Shown here: piece after piece, positions 1 to 8,599 of the stretch
Layout: each line of letters starts with the position of its first letter
Position numbering within the stretch: position 1 is the stretch's first letter
Assembly: GCA_019694155.1 (NCBI GenBank)
Contig: JAIBCN010000019.1
Coordinates: forward strand, 52,363 to 116,362
Origin: Vicinamibacteria bacterium
GTDB lineage: Bacteria > Acidobacteriota > Vicinamibacteria > Fen-336 > JAGNNV01
Length of the DNA stretch: 64,000 nucleotides
Direction of reading: 5' to 3'
The notes under the pieces: generated by a model
Database searches by the model: none
What the model saw: only the letters and a program-made list of their open reading frames with translations
What the model was told of the DNA's origin: nothing
Translations under genes and position numbers: made by a program

Positions 1-225
1 GGGGCGGAGCTCGACGCCATCGCTGCGGTCATCATCGGCGGAGCCTCCTTCTTCGGGGGCGTGGGCACGGTGGGCGGCACCCTGATCGGCGCCCTGTTCA
101 TCGGCCTCCTTCGCAACGGCCTCAACCTTTTGGACGTTTCGGCATACTGGCAGATGATCGTGATCGGCGTGGTCATCGTCGCCGCGGTTGTCATCGACGT
201 GCTGCGCGCGCGTCAAGGAGATTAG
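1..225 (+). CDS. Sugar ABC transporter permease, C-terminal fragment (RbsC-like)
   Basis: This is the last 74 codons of a gene that begins before the window, open from base 1 to a TAG at 223-225. The translation contains the [14 protein letters not shown] segment followed by two hydrophobic helices, which is typical of the C-terminal end of BPD_transp_2 permeases of ribose/xylose/inositol-type ABC importers. The protein would form the inner-membrane channel for the sugar delivered by the binding protein encoded next. The AAGGAG at 215-220, inside this gene, serves as the Shine-Dalgarno for that next gene, so the two are one operon. The substrate cannot be told from the fragment. Confidence 0.85.
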   Translation, partial: GAELDAIAAVIIGGASFFGGVGTVGGTLIGALFIGLLRNGLNLLDVSAYWQMIVIGVVIVAAVVIDVLRARQGD

Positions 226-231
226 AAAAGA

Positions 232-1155
232 ATGAAGCGGACTATCGGCGTCGCCGCCCTCGCCCTCGCAATCGCGGTTCCAGGCTGCAACCGGGCGCCC
301 GAAAAGAAGGGCATCGCCCTCGTGACCAAGGCCATGGACTCGGAGTTCTGGCTGGTCCTCGCCGACGGCGCCAAGACCGCGGCGGCCGAGCATCCGGACT
401 ACGAACTGGTGATTTCCTCTCCCGACCGCGAGATCAACGTGGACCAGCAGGTGAGCATCCTCGAGAACCAGATCCGCCGCGGCGTGAAGGCCCTCATCGT
501 CGATCCCGCCGGCACGGCCCAGGTGAACAGCACCCTCGAACAGGCGGTGGCCCGCGGCATTCCCGTGGTCCTCATCGACACCGACGCCCCCTTCGCGAAG
601 AAGTCCTCGTACATCGGCACGGACAACGCGAAGGGCGGATCGCTCGCGGCCACCGGGATGGTCGCGGCCATCGGGACCTCGGGCGACGTCGTGCTCATCT
701 CCGGCGTGCCCGGAAACGAGTCGCAGGATGCGCGCGCCAAGGGCTTCCTGGACGAAATCGCCAAGACCCCGGGCATCAAGGTGGTGGCCCAGCAGCCCGG
801 CAATAGCGAGAGGCAGCTGGGGCTCACGGTCATGGAGAACCTGCTCACCGCCCACCCGAACATCAAGGGCGTCTTCGCCACCAACGACCAGATGGCTCTC
901 GGGGCCATGGAGGCGGTGGAAGCGCGGAAGCTGCGGGGCAAGATCGCGATCATCGGCTTCGACGCCACCAAGGAGGCGGCGAACGCCATCGTGGAAGGCA
1001 AGATGACGGGCAGCGTGGCCCAGAGTCCGCGCGAGATGGGCCGCCAGGGCGTACTCGCCGCCATCGCCCTGGCCGAGGGACGCACCGTGCCGAAGCTCGT
1101 CGATACCGGGACCGAGTACGTCGACGCGAAGAACGCCGCGAAATACGCGAAGTGA
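232..1155 (+). CDS. Sugar ABC transporter substrate-binding lipoprotein (RbsB-like)
   Basis: 307 aa periplasmic binding protein of the type-1 sugar-binding fold. The N-terminus is a lipoprotein signal with the lipobox VPGC (Cys19), so the mature protein should be anchored in a membrane facing the periplasm. The body has the two-lobe pattern of RbsB-like proteins: GIALVTKAMDSEFW near residue 28, a KALIVDP strand, and the hinge-side GVFATNDQMALGAMEA segment. It lies 6 nt after the permease stop with a good AAGGAG ribosome site, so it supplies the substrate to that permease. A sugar or polyol such as ribose, xylose or inositol is likely; the exact ligand is not readable. Confidence 0.9.
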   Translation: MKRTIGVAALALAIAVPGCNRAPEKKGIALVTKAMDSEFWLVLADGAKTAAAEHPDYELVISSPDREINVDQQVSILENQIRRGVKALIVDPAGTAQVNSTLEQAVARGIPVVLIDTDAPFAKKSSYIGTDNAKGGSLAATGMVAAIGTSGDVVLISGVPGNESQDARAKGFLDEIAKTPGIKVVAQQPGNSERQLGLTVMENLLTAHPNIKGVFATNDQMALGAMEAVEARKLRGKIAIIGFDATKEAANAIVEGKMTGSVAQSPREMGRQGVLAAIALAEGRTVPKLVDTGTEYVDAKNAAKYAK

Positions 1156-1595
1156 AGGCGAGCCGCCTCCGGCAGAGTTTCGAACAACAGGCCTTTCTGA
1201 AGACCCTCGGGGCCCGCTTGACGCGGGTCACGAGGGGCAAAGTCGCGATCAGGATCGAGGTGGCGTCGCCGATCACGCAGCAGCACGGATTCGTCCACGC
1301 GGGCGTGGTTTCAGCACTCGCCGACACCGCCGCCGGATACGCGGCCATGACCCTGCTCGCCGACCACGCCGAAGTGGTGACCGCCGAGTTCAAGATCAAC
1401 TTCCTGAAGCCGGCCCTCGGCAAAGCCCTCGTCGCCGAGGCGCAGGTGATCCGATCGGGGCGAACGCTCTCGGTATCGAGGGCCGAGGTATTCACGGTTA
1501 CGGGAAGCGCGCGCAGCCACGTCGCGACCCTGCTCGCGACCATCGCCCACCTTCCCGGACCCGGCGAGACCGCAAAGGGCCGCGTCCGCACGTGA
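1152..1595 (+). CDS. PaaI-family hotdog-fold thioesterase
   Basis: 147 aa, GTG start sharing 4 nt (GTGA) with the stop of the binding-protein gene, so probably translationally coupled. The central helix segment QHGFVHAGVVSALADTAAG matches the hotdog signature of PaaI/YdiI-like acyl-CoA thioesterases (HGG-like turn, then an Asp on the central helix); the classical HGG is HAG here. Such enzymes hydrolyse aryl- or acyl-CoA esters in the cytoplasm. Its position between a sugar-transport gene and a PanE-like reductase does not reveal the substrate. The next gene again overlaps by GTGA. Confidence 0.82.
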   Translation: MKASRLRQSFEQQAFLKTLGARLTRVTRGKVAIRIEVASPITQQHGFVHAGVVSALADTAAGYAAMTLLADHAEVVTAEFKINFLKPALGKALVAEAQVIRSGRTLSVSRAEVFTVTGSARSHVATLLATIAHLPGPGETAKGRVRT

Positions 1596-2584
1596 CTTCT
1601 TCTCCCGCCCGGGCGCAGGAATGGCCTCGCATCGGGGTGATGGGCGGCGGGGCCATCGGTTGCCTGTACGGCGGCTGGCTGGCGAGAGCGGGGGCGCCTG
1701 TCACCATCGTAGGCCGGCCGACTCACGTGGACGCGATGCGGGCCCGCGGCCTTCGCGTGAGCGGCGTCGACTTCGACTTCCATGTCCCCGTGAACGCCTC
1801 CACCGACTTGAGCGCGCTCACGCGGAGCGACATCGTTCTCTTCTGCACCAAGACCAGGGACACGGAAAATGTGGCGACCGCACTTCGCTCGTTCCTCCTG
1901 CCCACGAGCGCGGTTCTGGCGTTTCAGAACGGGGTCGACGGGGCCGAGCGCCTTGCGGCGATTCTTCAAAACCCCGTCTTCTCAGCCTCGCTCGTGGTGT
2001 CGTGCTACATCGAGGGTCCCGGCCACGTGCACCACAATGGTCGCGGCGATGTGCTCCTGGGCGACTTCCTTCCGTCCCGCGGTGACGCCATCGAGCGCGG
2101 CGCGTTGCTGGACGGAATCGTCGCGATGCTGCAGCGCGCGGCGATAAAGGCCTCGCTGGCCGCGGATATCCGTCTGACCCTCTGGACCAAACTCGCAATG
2201 AACTGCGGGTACAACGCGCTCTCCGCACTCTGCCGGGCGCGCTACGAGCGTCTCGTGTCCACCGAGCCGTCGCGGGAGCTGATGCGAACCGTGGTCGAGG
2301 AACTGGTGGCGGTCGGACAGAGAGACGGAGTCGCTCTCGACTTCGAGGTCGTACTCAAACAGGTGATGGATCTGGCCGCCGGATTCCCGAGGGCCATATC
2401 GTCCACCGGTCAGGACATCGCCCAGGGCCGGCTCACCGAGATCGACGATCTGAACGGCTACGTGGTGCGGCGGGGTCGGGCGCTGGGCGTGCCGACCCCG
2501 CTCAACGAGGCGCTGCAGCTGATGGTGAAGGTGCTCGAGACGGCGCCCGTGGACCCGGCGTTCTTTCCGAAAAGCGAAGCCTGA
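1592..2584 (+). CDS. Ketopantoate reductase-family oxidoreductase (ApbA/PanE-like)
   Basis: 330 aa, GTG start overlapping the thioesterase stop by 4 nt. The N-terminal Rossmann motif GVMGGGAIGCLYGGWLARAG is the NADP-binding signature of the ApbA/PanE family, and the C-terminal half carries the family's helical domain, with the Lys/Asn-bearing TKLAMNCGYNALSALC segment. Family members reduce 2-dehydropantoate to pantoate in CoA biosynthesis, but many paralogs reduce other 2-keto acids, and this genomic setting (not near panB/panC) does not favour pantoate. The gene ends back-to-back with the next minus-strand gene: the two stop codons form the palindrome TGATCA at 2582-2587 with no spacer. Confidence 0.85.
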   Translation: MTSSPARAQEWPRIGVMGGGAIGCLYGGWLARAGAPVTIVGRPTHVDAMRARGLRVSGVDFDFHVPVNASTDLSALTRSDIVLFCTKTRDTENVATALRSFLLPTSAVLAFQNGVDGAERLAAILQNPVFSASLVVSCYIEGPGHVHHNGRGDVLLGDFLPSRGDAIERGALLDGIVAMLQRAAIKASLAADIRLTLWTKLAMNCGYNALSALCRARYERLVSTEPSRELMRTVVEELVAVGQRDGVALDFEVVLKQVMDLAAGFPRAISSTGQDIAQGRLTEIDDLNGYVVRRGRALGVPTPLNEALQLMVKVLETAPVDPAFFPKSEA

Positions 2585-3715
2585 TCAGTGGACGTCGCGG
2601 GCCGGAGCCGCGACGTAGCTGCGGCCGATGGCCTCGATCCAGCGAGCGTCCTTCACCGCTTCGTCGGCCGTTATGGATGGCGCTTTCCCGGCGAGCACGC
2701 TCTCGCGGAAGTGATGGACTTCAGCGCGGAAGGCTTCGTCGTAGCTCACCACGCGATCCTCCACGACCAGGGTCTCGCCTTCCATGCGCTCGACTTCGAG
2801 CCGGGTGGGTGCATGCCGAATGTAGGGCGAAGGGAACACGAGAGTCGCGCGGAGGTTCGGCGACACGAAGCGCAGCCGCTCCTCGTAGTGCTTGACCCCG
2901 GGAAGCGAAATCCAGCTCATGGAGACACGAACGCCGCCACCGAACTGGGTGAGTGAGTGCTGGGCGAGGCCTTCGTTCCAGACCGAAGACGAAAGGACCC
3001 TCTCGGGCTCGCCGAGGGCGCCGCGCAGGGCATTGATGTCATGGATCAGGCTCTGCCACAGCATCAGGGCCGCCGCCCGTTCGTCCAACGTCGCTCCCGG
3101 GCGGACGGTCGCGTCGAGGCCTTCTCTGAGATCCGCGCTCTGCGCCTCCTGACGCGCGCCCGCGTTGGTCTGCGCCTCGTCGGGCCCGGGCCGCTTCGGC
3201 TCGCGCCACGGAAGGATCGCGTGGTGCTCTCGATAGGCGCCGTCATCCGGATGGAGAACGGTGGCCTCGACGTAACGGAGGTCGGGCATCGCCTTCACGA
3301 GGGCGCAAAGCGCGAGGTAGGCGGGATCGAAGCGCTTGTGGTAGCCCACCATGGTGAAGCCGCGCGCGGCATGAGCCGCGGTGGCGAGCCTCTCCGTCTC
3401 CGGGCGTCCGAAGCCCAGGGGCTTCTCCACGAACACGTGCTTGCCCGCCGCGTAGGCCGCCTCGAGCGCAGCGTCGTGACGGCCCGACGACAGCACGAAC
3501 ACCGCATCGACGTTCGGGCTCGTCGCGACGTCCCTGAAGTCGCGCGAACGCTCCGCGACGCGATAGCGATCCGCGACCGCGTTCAGCACGGCCTCCGAAA
3601 TATCGGCGACCGCCGTGATCTCGAAGAGATCGGGCCGCTCGGCGAGGGTCGGCAGATGCATCATCTGCGCGATCCCGCCGCATCCAATCACGCCTGCCCG
3701 CAGTTTGCCGCTCAC
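2585..3715 (-). CDS. Gfo/Idh/MocA-family NAD(P)-dependent dehydrogenase
   Basis: 376 aa. The start is taken as the GTG at 3715, which overlaps the stop of the upstream TIM-barrel gene as GTGA and places the Rossmann motif GVIGCGGIAQMMHLP at residue 8; a longer open frame upstream is only overlap with that gene. It has the characteristic EKPLG motif (FVEKPLGFGRPE) and the HDIN segment in the catalytic region. Family members oxidise sugars, inositols or their derivatives using NAD(P). Coupling to an IolE-like protein suggests a sugar or cyclitol degradation pair; the substrate is unknown. Confidence 0.87.
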   Translation of the reverse strand: MSGKLRAGVIGCGGIAQMMHLPTLAERPDLFEITAVADISEAVLNAVADRYRVAERSRDFRDVATSPNVDAVFVLSSGRHDAALEAAYAAGKHVFVEKPLGFGRPETERLATAAHAARGFTMVGYHKRFDPAYLALCALVKAMPDLRYVEATVLHPDDGAYREHHAILPWREPKRPGPDEAQTNAGARQEAQSADLREGLDATVRPGATLDERAAALMLWQSLIHDINALRGALGEPERVLSSSVWNEGLAQHSLTQFGGGVRVSMSWISLPGVKHYEERLRFVSPNLRATLVFPSPYIRHAPTRLEVERMEGETLVVEDRVVSYDEAFRAEVHHFRESVLAGKAPSITADEAVKDARWIEAIGRSYVAAPARDVH

Positions 3716-4623
3716 AGTCCCAGAACCTCCCTCAGATACTTCCGGCTCTTCCTGGCGCTCTCCGTGGGATCGGGATTGAGCCGCCCCGACGCGTCGGGCA
3801 CCACATCCTGCTCCACGATCATCCAGCCGTCGTAGTTCCGCTTCGCGAGAGCGGCGCACACGCCCTTGAAGTCGACCACTCCCTCCCCGAGCGCGCAGAA
3901 GATGCCGCGCTTCCAGGCGTCCTGCATGGAGATGTCGCTGGTCCTTACGTGCTGGAGCTGGGCGGCGTCCGCGTCCTTGAGGTGGACGTACTTGATGCGC
4001 GCCCCGTGGCGGGTGGCGACATCCACCGGATCGCAGCCGCCGTAGACGGCGTGGCCGGTGTCGAGGAGGAGATTCACGAGCTCGGGCTTCGTGCCTTCGA
4101 GCATGCGATCGATCTCTTCGGGGGTTTCGAGGTAGGTGCCGGCGTGGTGGTGCACGACCACGCTCAGGCCGTGGGCATCCTTGACCCTCTGAGCGATGAG
4201 TTCGAGCGTCTGAAGCGCCGCCTTCCACTCCGCCGCGTTCCAGCCCCGGGAGCCATCCTTGGGAATGCGTCCCGCGTGCGCGGTCCGCATGGGGCCTTCA
4301 TCGTCGGCCACGATCAGCTCCTTCACCCCGAACTGCTCGAGCAGGCTCGCCACCTTCAGCGAATGAGCGATGACCGTATCGCGCGCGGCGGGATCCTCGA
4401 GGGAGACCGGCACGAACGACGAGCCGAGCGTGAGATGACGCGAGTCGAGCTCGCGGGCGAGCGCTTCCTTCGTGGTGGGGAGATAGCCGTAGGGGCCAAG
4501 CTCGGTGCCTTCGTAGCCGGCGGCGGCGATGGCATCGAGAACGGTGGCGTAAGGGGGGTTGGGAAGGTGGGCTTCGTACACCGCCCAGCTCACTGGAGCG
4601 TTTCCGATGCGGGGTTTGGTCAT
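3712..4623 (-). CDS. Sugar phosphate isomerase/epimerase-like TIM-barrel protein (IolE-like)
   Basis: 303 aa AP-endonuclease-2/xylose-isomerase-like TIM barrel. The N-terminus (IGNAPVSWAVYE, then AGYEGTELGPYGYLP) resembles inosose dehydratase (IolE)-type enzymes. Metal-ligand candidates along the barrel are HHHAGTYLETPEEID, LLLDTGHAVYGGCDP, YVHLKDAD and WMIVEQDV. It is first in a two-gene minus-strand operon with the Gfo/Idh/MocA dehydrogenase, a pairing common in inositol and rare-sugar catabolism. A TAACAT -10-like hexamer at 4669-4674 gives a leader of about 40 nt. The exact reaction is inferred only at family level. Confidence 0.85.
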   Translation of the reverse strand: MTKPRIGNAPVSWAVYEAHLPNPPYATVLDAIAAAGYEGTELGPYGYLPTTKEALARELDSRHLTLGSSFVPVSLEDPAARDTVIAHSLKVASLLEQFGVKELIVADDEGPMRTAHAGRIPKDGSRGWNAAEWKAALQTLELIAQRVKDAHGLSVVVHHHAGTYLETPEEIDRMLEGTKPELVNLLLDTGHAVYGGCDPVDVATRHGARIKYVHLKDADAAQLQHVRTSDISMQDAWKRGIFCALGEGVVDFKGVCAALAKRNYDGWMIVEQDVVPDASGRLNPDPTESARKSRKYLREVLGL

Positions 4624-4737
4624 GGTTTTTTCCGTGGCGTCCGGGGGCGAAGGCCCTCGCGGGGTCTCATGTTACCGCGTTCGGCGTGGAACGTTCCAAC
4701 GGGCACCCTGACCGATCCAAAATGACTTCACTTGATC

Positions 4738-4761
4738 GGCCGGAGGAAGCCCCCTCCGGCC
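4738..4761 (-). terminator. Hairpin downstream of the M28 peptidase gene
   Basis: Perfect 9-bp inverted repeat GGCCGGAGG / CCTCCGGCC (4738-4746 and 4753-4761) with a 6-nt loop, 20 nt past the stop of the minus-strand peptidase gene. There is no clear T-run, so it may be a weak intrinsic terminator or an mRNA-end stabiliser. Confidence 0.5.
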
Positions 4762-4781
4762 GGGGACGACCGCGGAAGGAC

Positions 4782-6464
4782 CTAAGGAGTGGGGGTCGGC
4801 GAAGGCGGCGGCGCGGGCATCTTCTCTTTCGGGAACCGGGGCAGCATCTCCTCGCGATTGGCCACGTGATACACCGCCCCCGCGATGGCGATGGCGGAAC
4901 GCATGGCGTCCTCCTCGATGATCCTCTCGTAGGTGTCGAGGTTCGTGTGCCAAGTGTGCGAGTTGTACTGAATGGGATCCTGCCCGAGGCCGATGCCGGG
5001 GAGGCCTGCCTCATTGAAAGAAGTGCTGTCGGTTCCACCGCTGCGGCGCGAAGTGGTGACGGATGCGCCGAGGAGGCCGAAGTCCTCGAAAGGCGACAGG
5101 ACGTCGCGCAGGATGGCTCCCGCCTCCCTGGGGCCGAACACATTGGCGCCGCGGATCCGACCGGTGCCGGAATCGACATTGAAGTACCCGTTGAAAGTCG
5201 CAAACTCCGGCTTGGGCGCTTCGAACGTGCCGAAGTGCTCCTTCACGTAGGCCTTGGAACCGAGCAGGCCCTGCTCTTCCCCGCCCCACAGCGCGACGCG
5301 GATGGTCCGCCGAGGCTTGAGCCCCGCGGCCTTGATGATGCGCGCGGCCTCGAGCATGACCGTCGAGCCGATGGCATTGTCGGTGGCGCCCGTCGCCGAA
5401 TGCCACGAGTCGAGGTGGCCGCCCAGCATCACGACCTCGGCTTTCTTGTCGGTCCCCGGGATCTCCGCGACCACGTTGTAGGACGTCTTGCCCTCCGGGT
5501 AGCTCTGGTTGACGATGTTGAATTCCAGTTCGACGGCGCGATCGTCATCGAGGAGGCGGCTGATCCGGCCATAGTCCTCATTGCGCAGGACGACGGTGGG
5601 CACGGCCTTCGTTACATCGAAGGTGCGGTTGTTGAACGCGCGGATTTGTCCGTGTTCGCGGCCGGCGTCGTTGAGGCGGACGAGTGCGCCGTTCGTGACG
5701 AGGAACTGGTCGACCATCTCCGCGATCCGGTTGGCGGTGAGGCGGGTCGGGTCCGGGGTCGGCGTGGGCGCGGCATTGGCGCCGAAGGGCGAAGGAGCGG
5801 GATTGTCGAGGTCGAAGCGGCGGCGCATCTCCTCGTCGTCGGCGCGTGTGGCCGGGGGGTTCAGGGTGACCGGGACCTTCGTGGGCGCGCCCACGAGGAC
5901 GATGGCGCCCTTCACCTTGGCCTGAACCGCGGCGAGGCCGGCGTTCAGCTCTTCGAGGGTCGGACACACCTGCGGCGCGGGAGCCCCGGGAGCGCCGGGG
6001 CGGCCAGGGGCCGCGGCAGGGGCCGGGGGCGTGGTGCAATGCGGCGGATCGATGCGGACGGCGCGACCGCGAACCGGACCGTTCGTTCCGGGGGTCCATG
6101 CGAGGACCTCACCGACGAGCGAGTCCTTCACGGGCGTCACGATGAAGCCGGAGAAGCGCTCGTTCAGCCATCCGGGATGACCGAAGTCCCAGGGTTCGAG
6201 ATGCGCATTCTCGAATCCCCAGGCCGTCGTCTGCTTCATCACCCACTCCGCCGCGGCTTTGTGGTTCGGCGAGCCGGTCAGCCGCGGGCCGTAGACGTCG
6301 GTGAGCATGTGCAGGGTCTTCATGATCTGCGAGTTCGCGCGGCCCTCCTTGCGGATCTTCGCGATCGCCTCGTAGTCGATGCGCTCCTGCGCGTTCAGGC
6401 CCGCGCCGAGAGCCGCGATCGCGCAGGCCGCGGCCACTTTGATCAATGTATTGGATATCGCCAT
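4782..6464 (-). CDS. Secreted M28-family zinc aminopeptidase
   Basis: 560 aa. An N-terminal hydrophobic signal (residues 5-25, ending in LNAQE) predicts export. A PA-type insert may lie around residues 130-260. The C-terminal catalytic domain shows M28 zinc and catalytic motifs: [19 protein letters not shown] (His/Asp metal ligands), [14 protein letters not shown] (catalytic Glu pair), a later NVDSGTGRI segment, and a distal His in [14 protein letters not shown]. Enzymes of this family release N-terminal amino acids from peptides outside the cytoplasm. The gene is divergent from an S9 peptidase, and the two could act sequentially on peptides. The start has no ribosome site but a -10-like TATTGT 7 nt upstream. 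The C-terminus is a short Pro/Thr-rich tail. Confidence 0.9.
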   Translation of the reverse strand: MAISNTLIKVAAACAIAALGAGLNAQERIDYEAIAKIRKEGRANSQIMKTLHMLTDVYGPRLTGSPNHKAAAEWVMKQTTAWGFENAHLEPWDFGHPGWLNERFSGFIVTPVKDSLVGEVLAWTPGTNGPVRGRAVRIDPPHCTTPPAPAAAPGRPGAPGAPAPQVCPTLEELNAGLAAVQAKVKGAIVLVGAPTKVPVTLNPPATRADDEEMRRRFDLDNPAPSPFGANAAPTPTPDPTRLTANRIAEMVDQFLVTNGALVRLNDAGREHGQIRAFNNRTFDVTKAVPTVVLRNEDYGRISRLLDDDRAVELEFNIVNQSYPEGKTSYNVVAEIPGTDKKAEVVMLGGHLDSWHSATGATDNAIGSTVMLEAARIIKAAGLKPRRTIRVALWGGEEQGLLGSKAYVKEHFGTFEAPKPEFATFNGYFNVDSGTGRIRGANVFGPREAGAILRDVLSPFEDFGLLGASVTTSRRSGGTDSTSFNEAGLPGIGLGQDPIQYNSHTWHTNLDTYERIIEEDAMRSAIAIAGAVYHVANREEMLPRFPKEKMPAPPPSPTPTP

Positions 6465-6521
6465 GCGCCGGACAATACCAGTTGGCGAACCGGCCGGCTC
6501 GGACGGTCTTATGCTTCACCC
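6465..6521. promoter_or_regulatory. Divergent, apparently leaderless promoters of the M28 and S9 peptidase genes
   Basis: 57-bp gap between two divergent starts. On the minus strand TATTGT (6472-6477) ends 7 nt before the ATG at 6464; on the plus strand TATGCT (6510-6515) ends 6 nt before the ATG at 6522. No Shine-Dalgarno precedes either start. A -10 box at that distance would place transcription initiation at or next to the start codon. -35 elements are not recognisable. Confidence 0.5.
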
Positions 6522-8582
6522 ATGCGAAGAACGATCCCTGCCCTGCTCCTGCTGCTGGCCCCGCTTTCTGCCCTCGCGCAACAGCACGCCATGACTCACG
6601 AGGACGTCTGGCTCCTCCACCGCATCGGTGCGCCCGCCCTCAGTCCCGACGGCAAGCTCGCCGTCTTCTCGGTGACCGAGCCCTCATACGACAGCACGCA
6701 GAATGTGTCGGACCTGTGGATCGTCCCGACCGACGGCTCGGCCCCCGCGCGCAAGCTGACGAACACGAAAGGCGGCGAAGGCGGCGCGACATTCTCGCCG
6801 GACGGCCGAACGCTCGCCTTCACCGCGCGGCGCGACGGGGACGAAGCCGAACAGATCTACCTCCTGCCCCTGGAGGGCGGCGAGGCGCGAAGGCTCACCA
6901 GCATCTCGACCGGCGCTTCGGGACCGAAATTCCGCCCCGACGGCAAGGCCGTCCTCTTCCAGACCACATTCAACGCGGGCGCGTCGACGCTCGACGAACA
7001 GAAGAAGCTCGCGGACGAACAGAAAGCGCGAAAGGACACCGCGCGCACGTACGACTCGTTCCCGGTGCGGTTCTGGAACGCGTGGCTCGAGAAGAAGGAG
7101 CCCATGATCGGGTGGCAGGAAGTCGACGGCAAGACCCCCACCATCGTCCGCGTGGCCCCGCTCCGCGGCAGTTTCGACGGGGGCGGCGGCGAGATCCTCA
7201 ATCCGACCTGGACCCCCGACGGCAGGTCTATCGTCTTCGAAGCTAGCGCCAATCGCGACCACGGAATGTACGAGCCGACGGAAACCGCGCTTTACTCGGT
7301 GGCCGCTGGCGGAGGGACACCGAAGCGCATCACTCCGGCGGGGACCAGCTACTCGAACCCCGAGTTCGCGCCGGACGGCCAGGCTCTTTACGCCCTCGAA
7401 TCGCGCACGCCTACCCAGAAGCAGATCTACTTCGTGGGTCGTCTCGCCCGCTTCACCGGCCCCGACTGGTCACAGGTTTCCGTCGTCACCTCGGGATGGG
7501 ATCGCTCGGTCTCGGGCATCGCTTTCAGCGCGGACTCCCGCCAGATCTACATCCAGGCCGAAGACGACGGGACCACGAAGATCTTCCGCTTCCCCGCCAC
7601 GGGAGGCGCGCCGGAAATCGTCCACGCGCCCGCCTTCGGAGCGGTGACCGACCTGCAATCGGAGGCGGGAGTCTTCGTGGGCAAGTTCTCCGGGTCGACC
7701 GAGCCCGGCCAGATCGTCCGCTTCGACCCCGTGAAGAAGAGCTACACGACTCTCACCTCCTTCAACAAGGAGCGGCTCGCCCAGATCTACCTTCCGAAGC
7801 CCGAGCACTTCTGGTTCACCGCCAGGAACGGCAAGAAGATCCACTCGATCATCGTGCCGCCGCCTGTGGTCGAGCCCGGGAAGAAGTACCCCCTCATCGC
7901 TTTTCCCCATGGCGGTCCGAACTCGATGTCCGCCGACGGCTTCTCCACGCGATGGAACTACCACCTCCTCACCGCGCCCGGCTACTACCTCATCATGACG
8001 AACTACACGGGCTCCACGGGCTTCGGCGAGAAGTTCGCGAATGACATCGAACGCGATGTGCTGCGCGGACCGGCCCTCGAGACCCTCGAAGCCATCATCG
8101 AGGCGGCGAAGAAGTACCCGCAGATGGACCTCACGCGCCAGTGCGCGGCCGGCGGCTCCTACGGCGGGTACCTCATGAACTGGTACAACGGCACCACCAA
8201 CCAGTTCAAGTGCCTGGTCAACCACGCGGGGGCGGTGAACAACGAATCGCAGTACGGCCTGAACGACGGCGGCATCGACCGCGAACTCCGCATGGGCGCG
8301 CCGATCTGGGAGACCGGCAAAGGCCAGTGGTTCGATCAGTCGCCCATCCGCTACTCGAAGAACTGGAAGACGCCGATGCTCGTCACCCAGGGCGAACAGG
8401 ACTTCCGCGTCCCCCTCTCCGAGTCGATGACCACCTTCAAGCTGCTCCAGCGCCTGAAGGTGCCCGCGCGGTTCGTGATCTTCCCGGACGAAGGCCACTG
8501 GATCCTCAAGGGGCCGAACAGCCGGAAGCACATGGAAGAGGTCATGGGCTGGTTCCGGAAGTACCTCGACCCCACGCTCTGA
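6522..8582 (+). CDS. Secreted S9-family prolyl oligopeptidase-type peptidase
   Basis: 686 aa. I choose the ATG at 6522 because it begins a signal peptide (MRRTIPALLLLLAPLSALAQ); the open frame upstream is antisense to the M28 gene. The N-terminal half is a beta-propeller with repeated 'PDG' blades (ALSPDGKLAVFSV, TFSPDGRTLAFTA, KFRPDGKAVLF). The C-terminal alpha/beta-hydrolase carries the nucleophile in GGSYGGYLMNW, Asp in GEQDFRVPLSES and His in DEGHWILKGPNS. It cleaves oligopeptides in the cell envelope. It leads a likely operon with an oligopeptide-binding lipoprotein and a sensor kinase (17- and 26-nt gaps). Confidence 0.92.
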   Translation: MRRTIPALLLLLAPLSALAQQHAMTHEDVWLLHRIGAPALSPDGKLAVFSVTEPSYDSTQNVSDLWIVPTDGSAPARKLTNTKGGEGGATFSPDGRTLAFTARRDGDEAEQIYLLPLEGGEARRLTSISTGASGPKFRPDGKAVLFQTTFNAGASTLDEQKKLADEQKARKDTARTYDSFPVRFWNAWLEKKEPMIGWQEVDGKTPTIVRVAPLRGSFDGGGGEILNPTWTPDGRSIVFEASANRDHGMYEPTETALYSVAAGGGTPKRITPAGTSYSNPEFAPDGQALYALESRTPTQKQIYFVGRLARFTGPDWSQVSVVTSGWDRSVSGIAFSADSRQIYIQAEDDGTTKIFRFPATGGAPEIVHAPAFGAVTDLQSEAGVFVGKFSGSTEPGQIVRFDPVKKSYTTLTSFNKERLAQIYLPKPEHFWFTARNGKKIHSIIVPPPVVEPGKKYPLIAFPHGGPNSMSADGFSTRWNYHLLTAPGYYLIMTNYTGSTGFGEKFANDIERDVLRGPALETLEAIIEAAKKYPQMDLTRQCAAGGSYGGYLMNWYNGTTNQFKCLVNHAGAVNNESQYGLNDGGIDRELRMGAPIWETGKGQWFDQSPIRYSKNWKTPMLVTQGEQDFRVPLSESMTTFKLLQRLKVPARFVIFPDEGHWILKGPNSRKHMEEVMGWFRKYLDPTL

Positions 8583-8599
8583 CCAGAAGGCGCGACTTC

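Noticed and set aside
2582..2587. TGATCA palindrome as a regulatory site
   Set aside because: It is simply the two convergent stop codons lying back to back.
4686..6521. N-terminal extension of the S9 peptidase frame
   Set aside because: Antisense to the M28 peptidase; the signal peptide starts at 6522.
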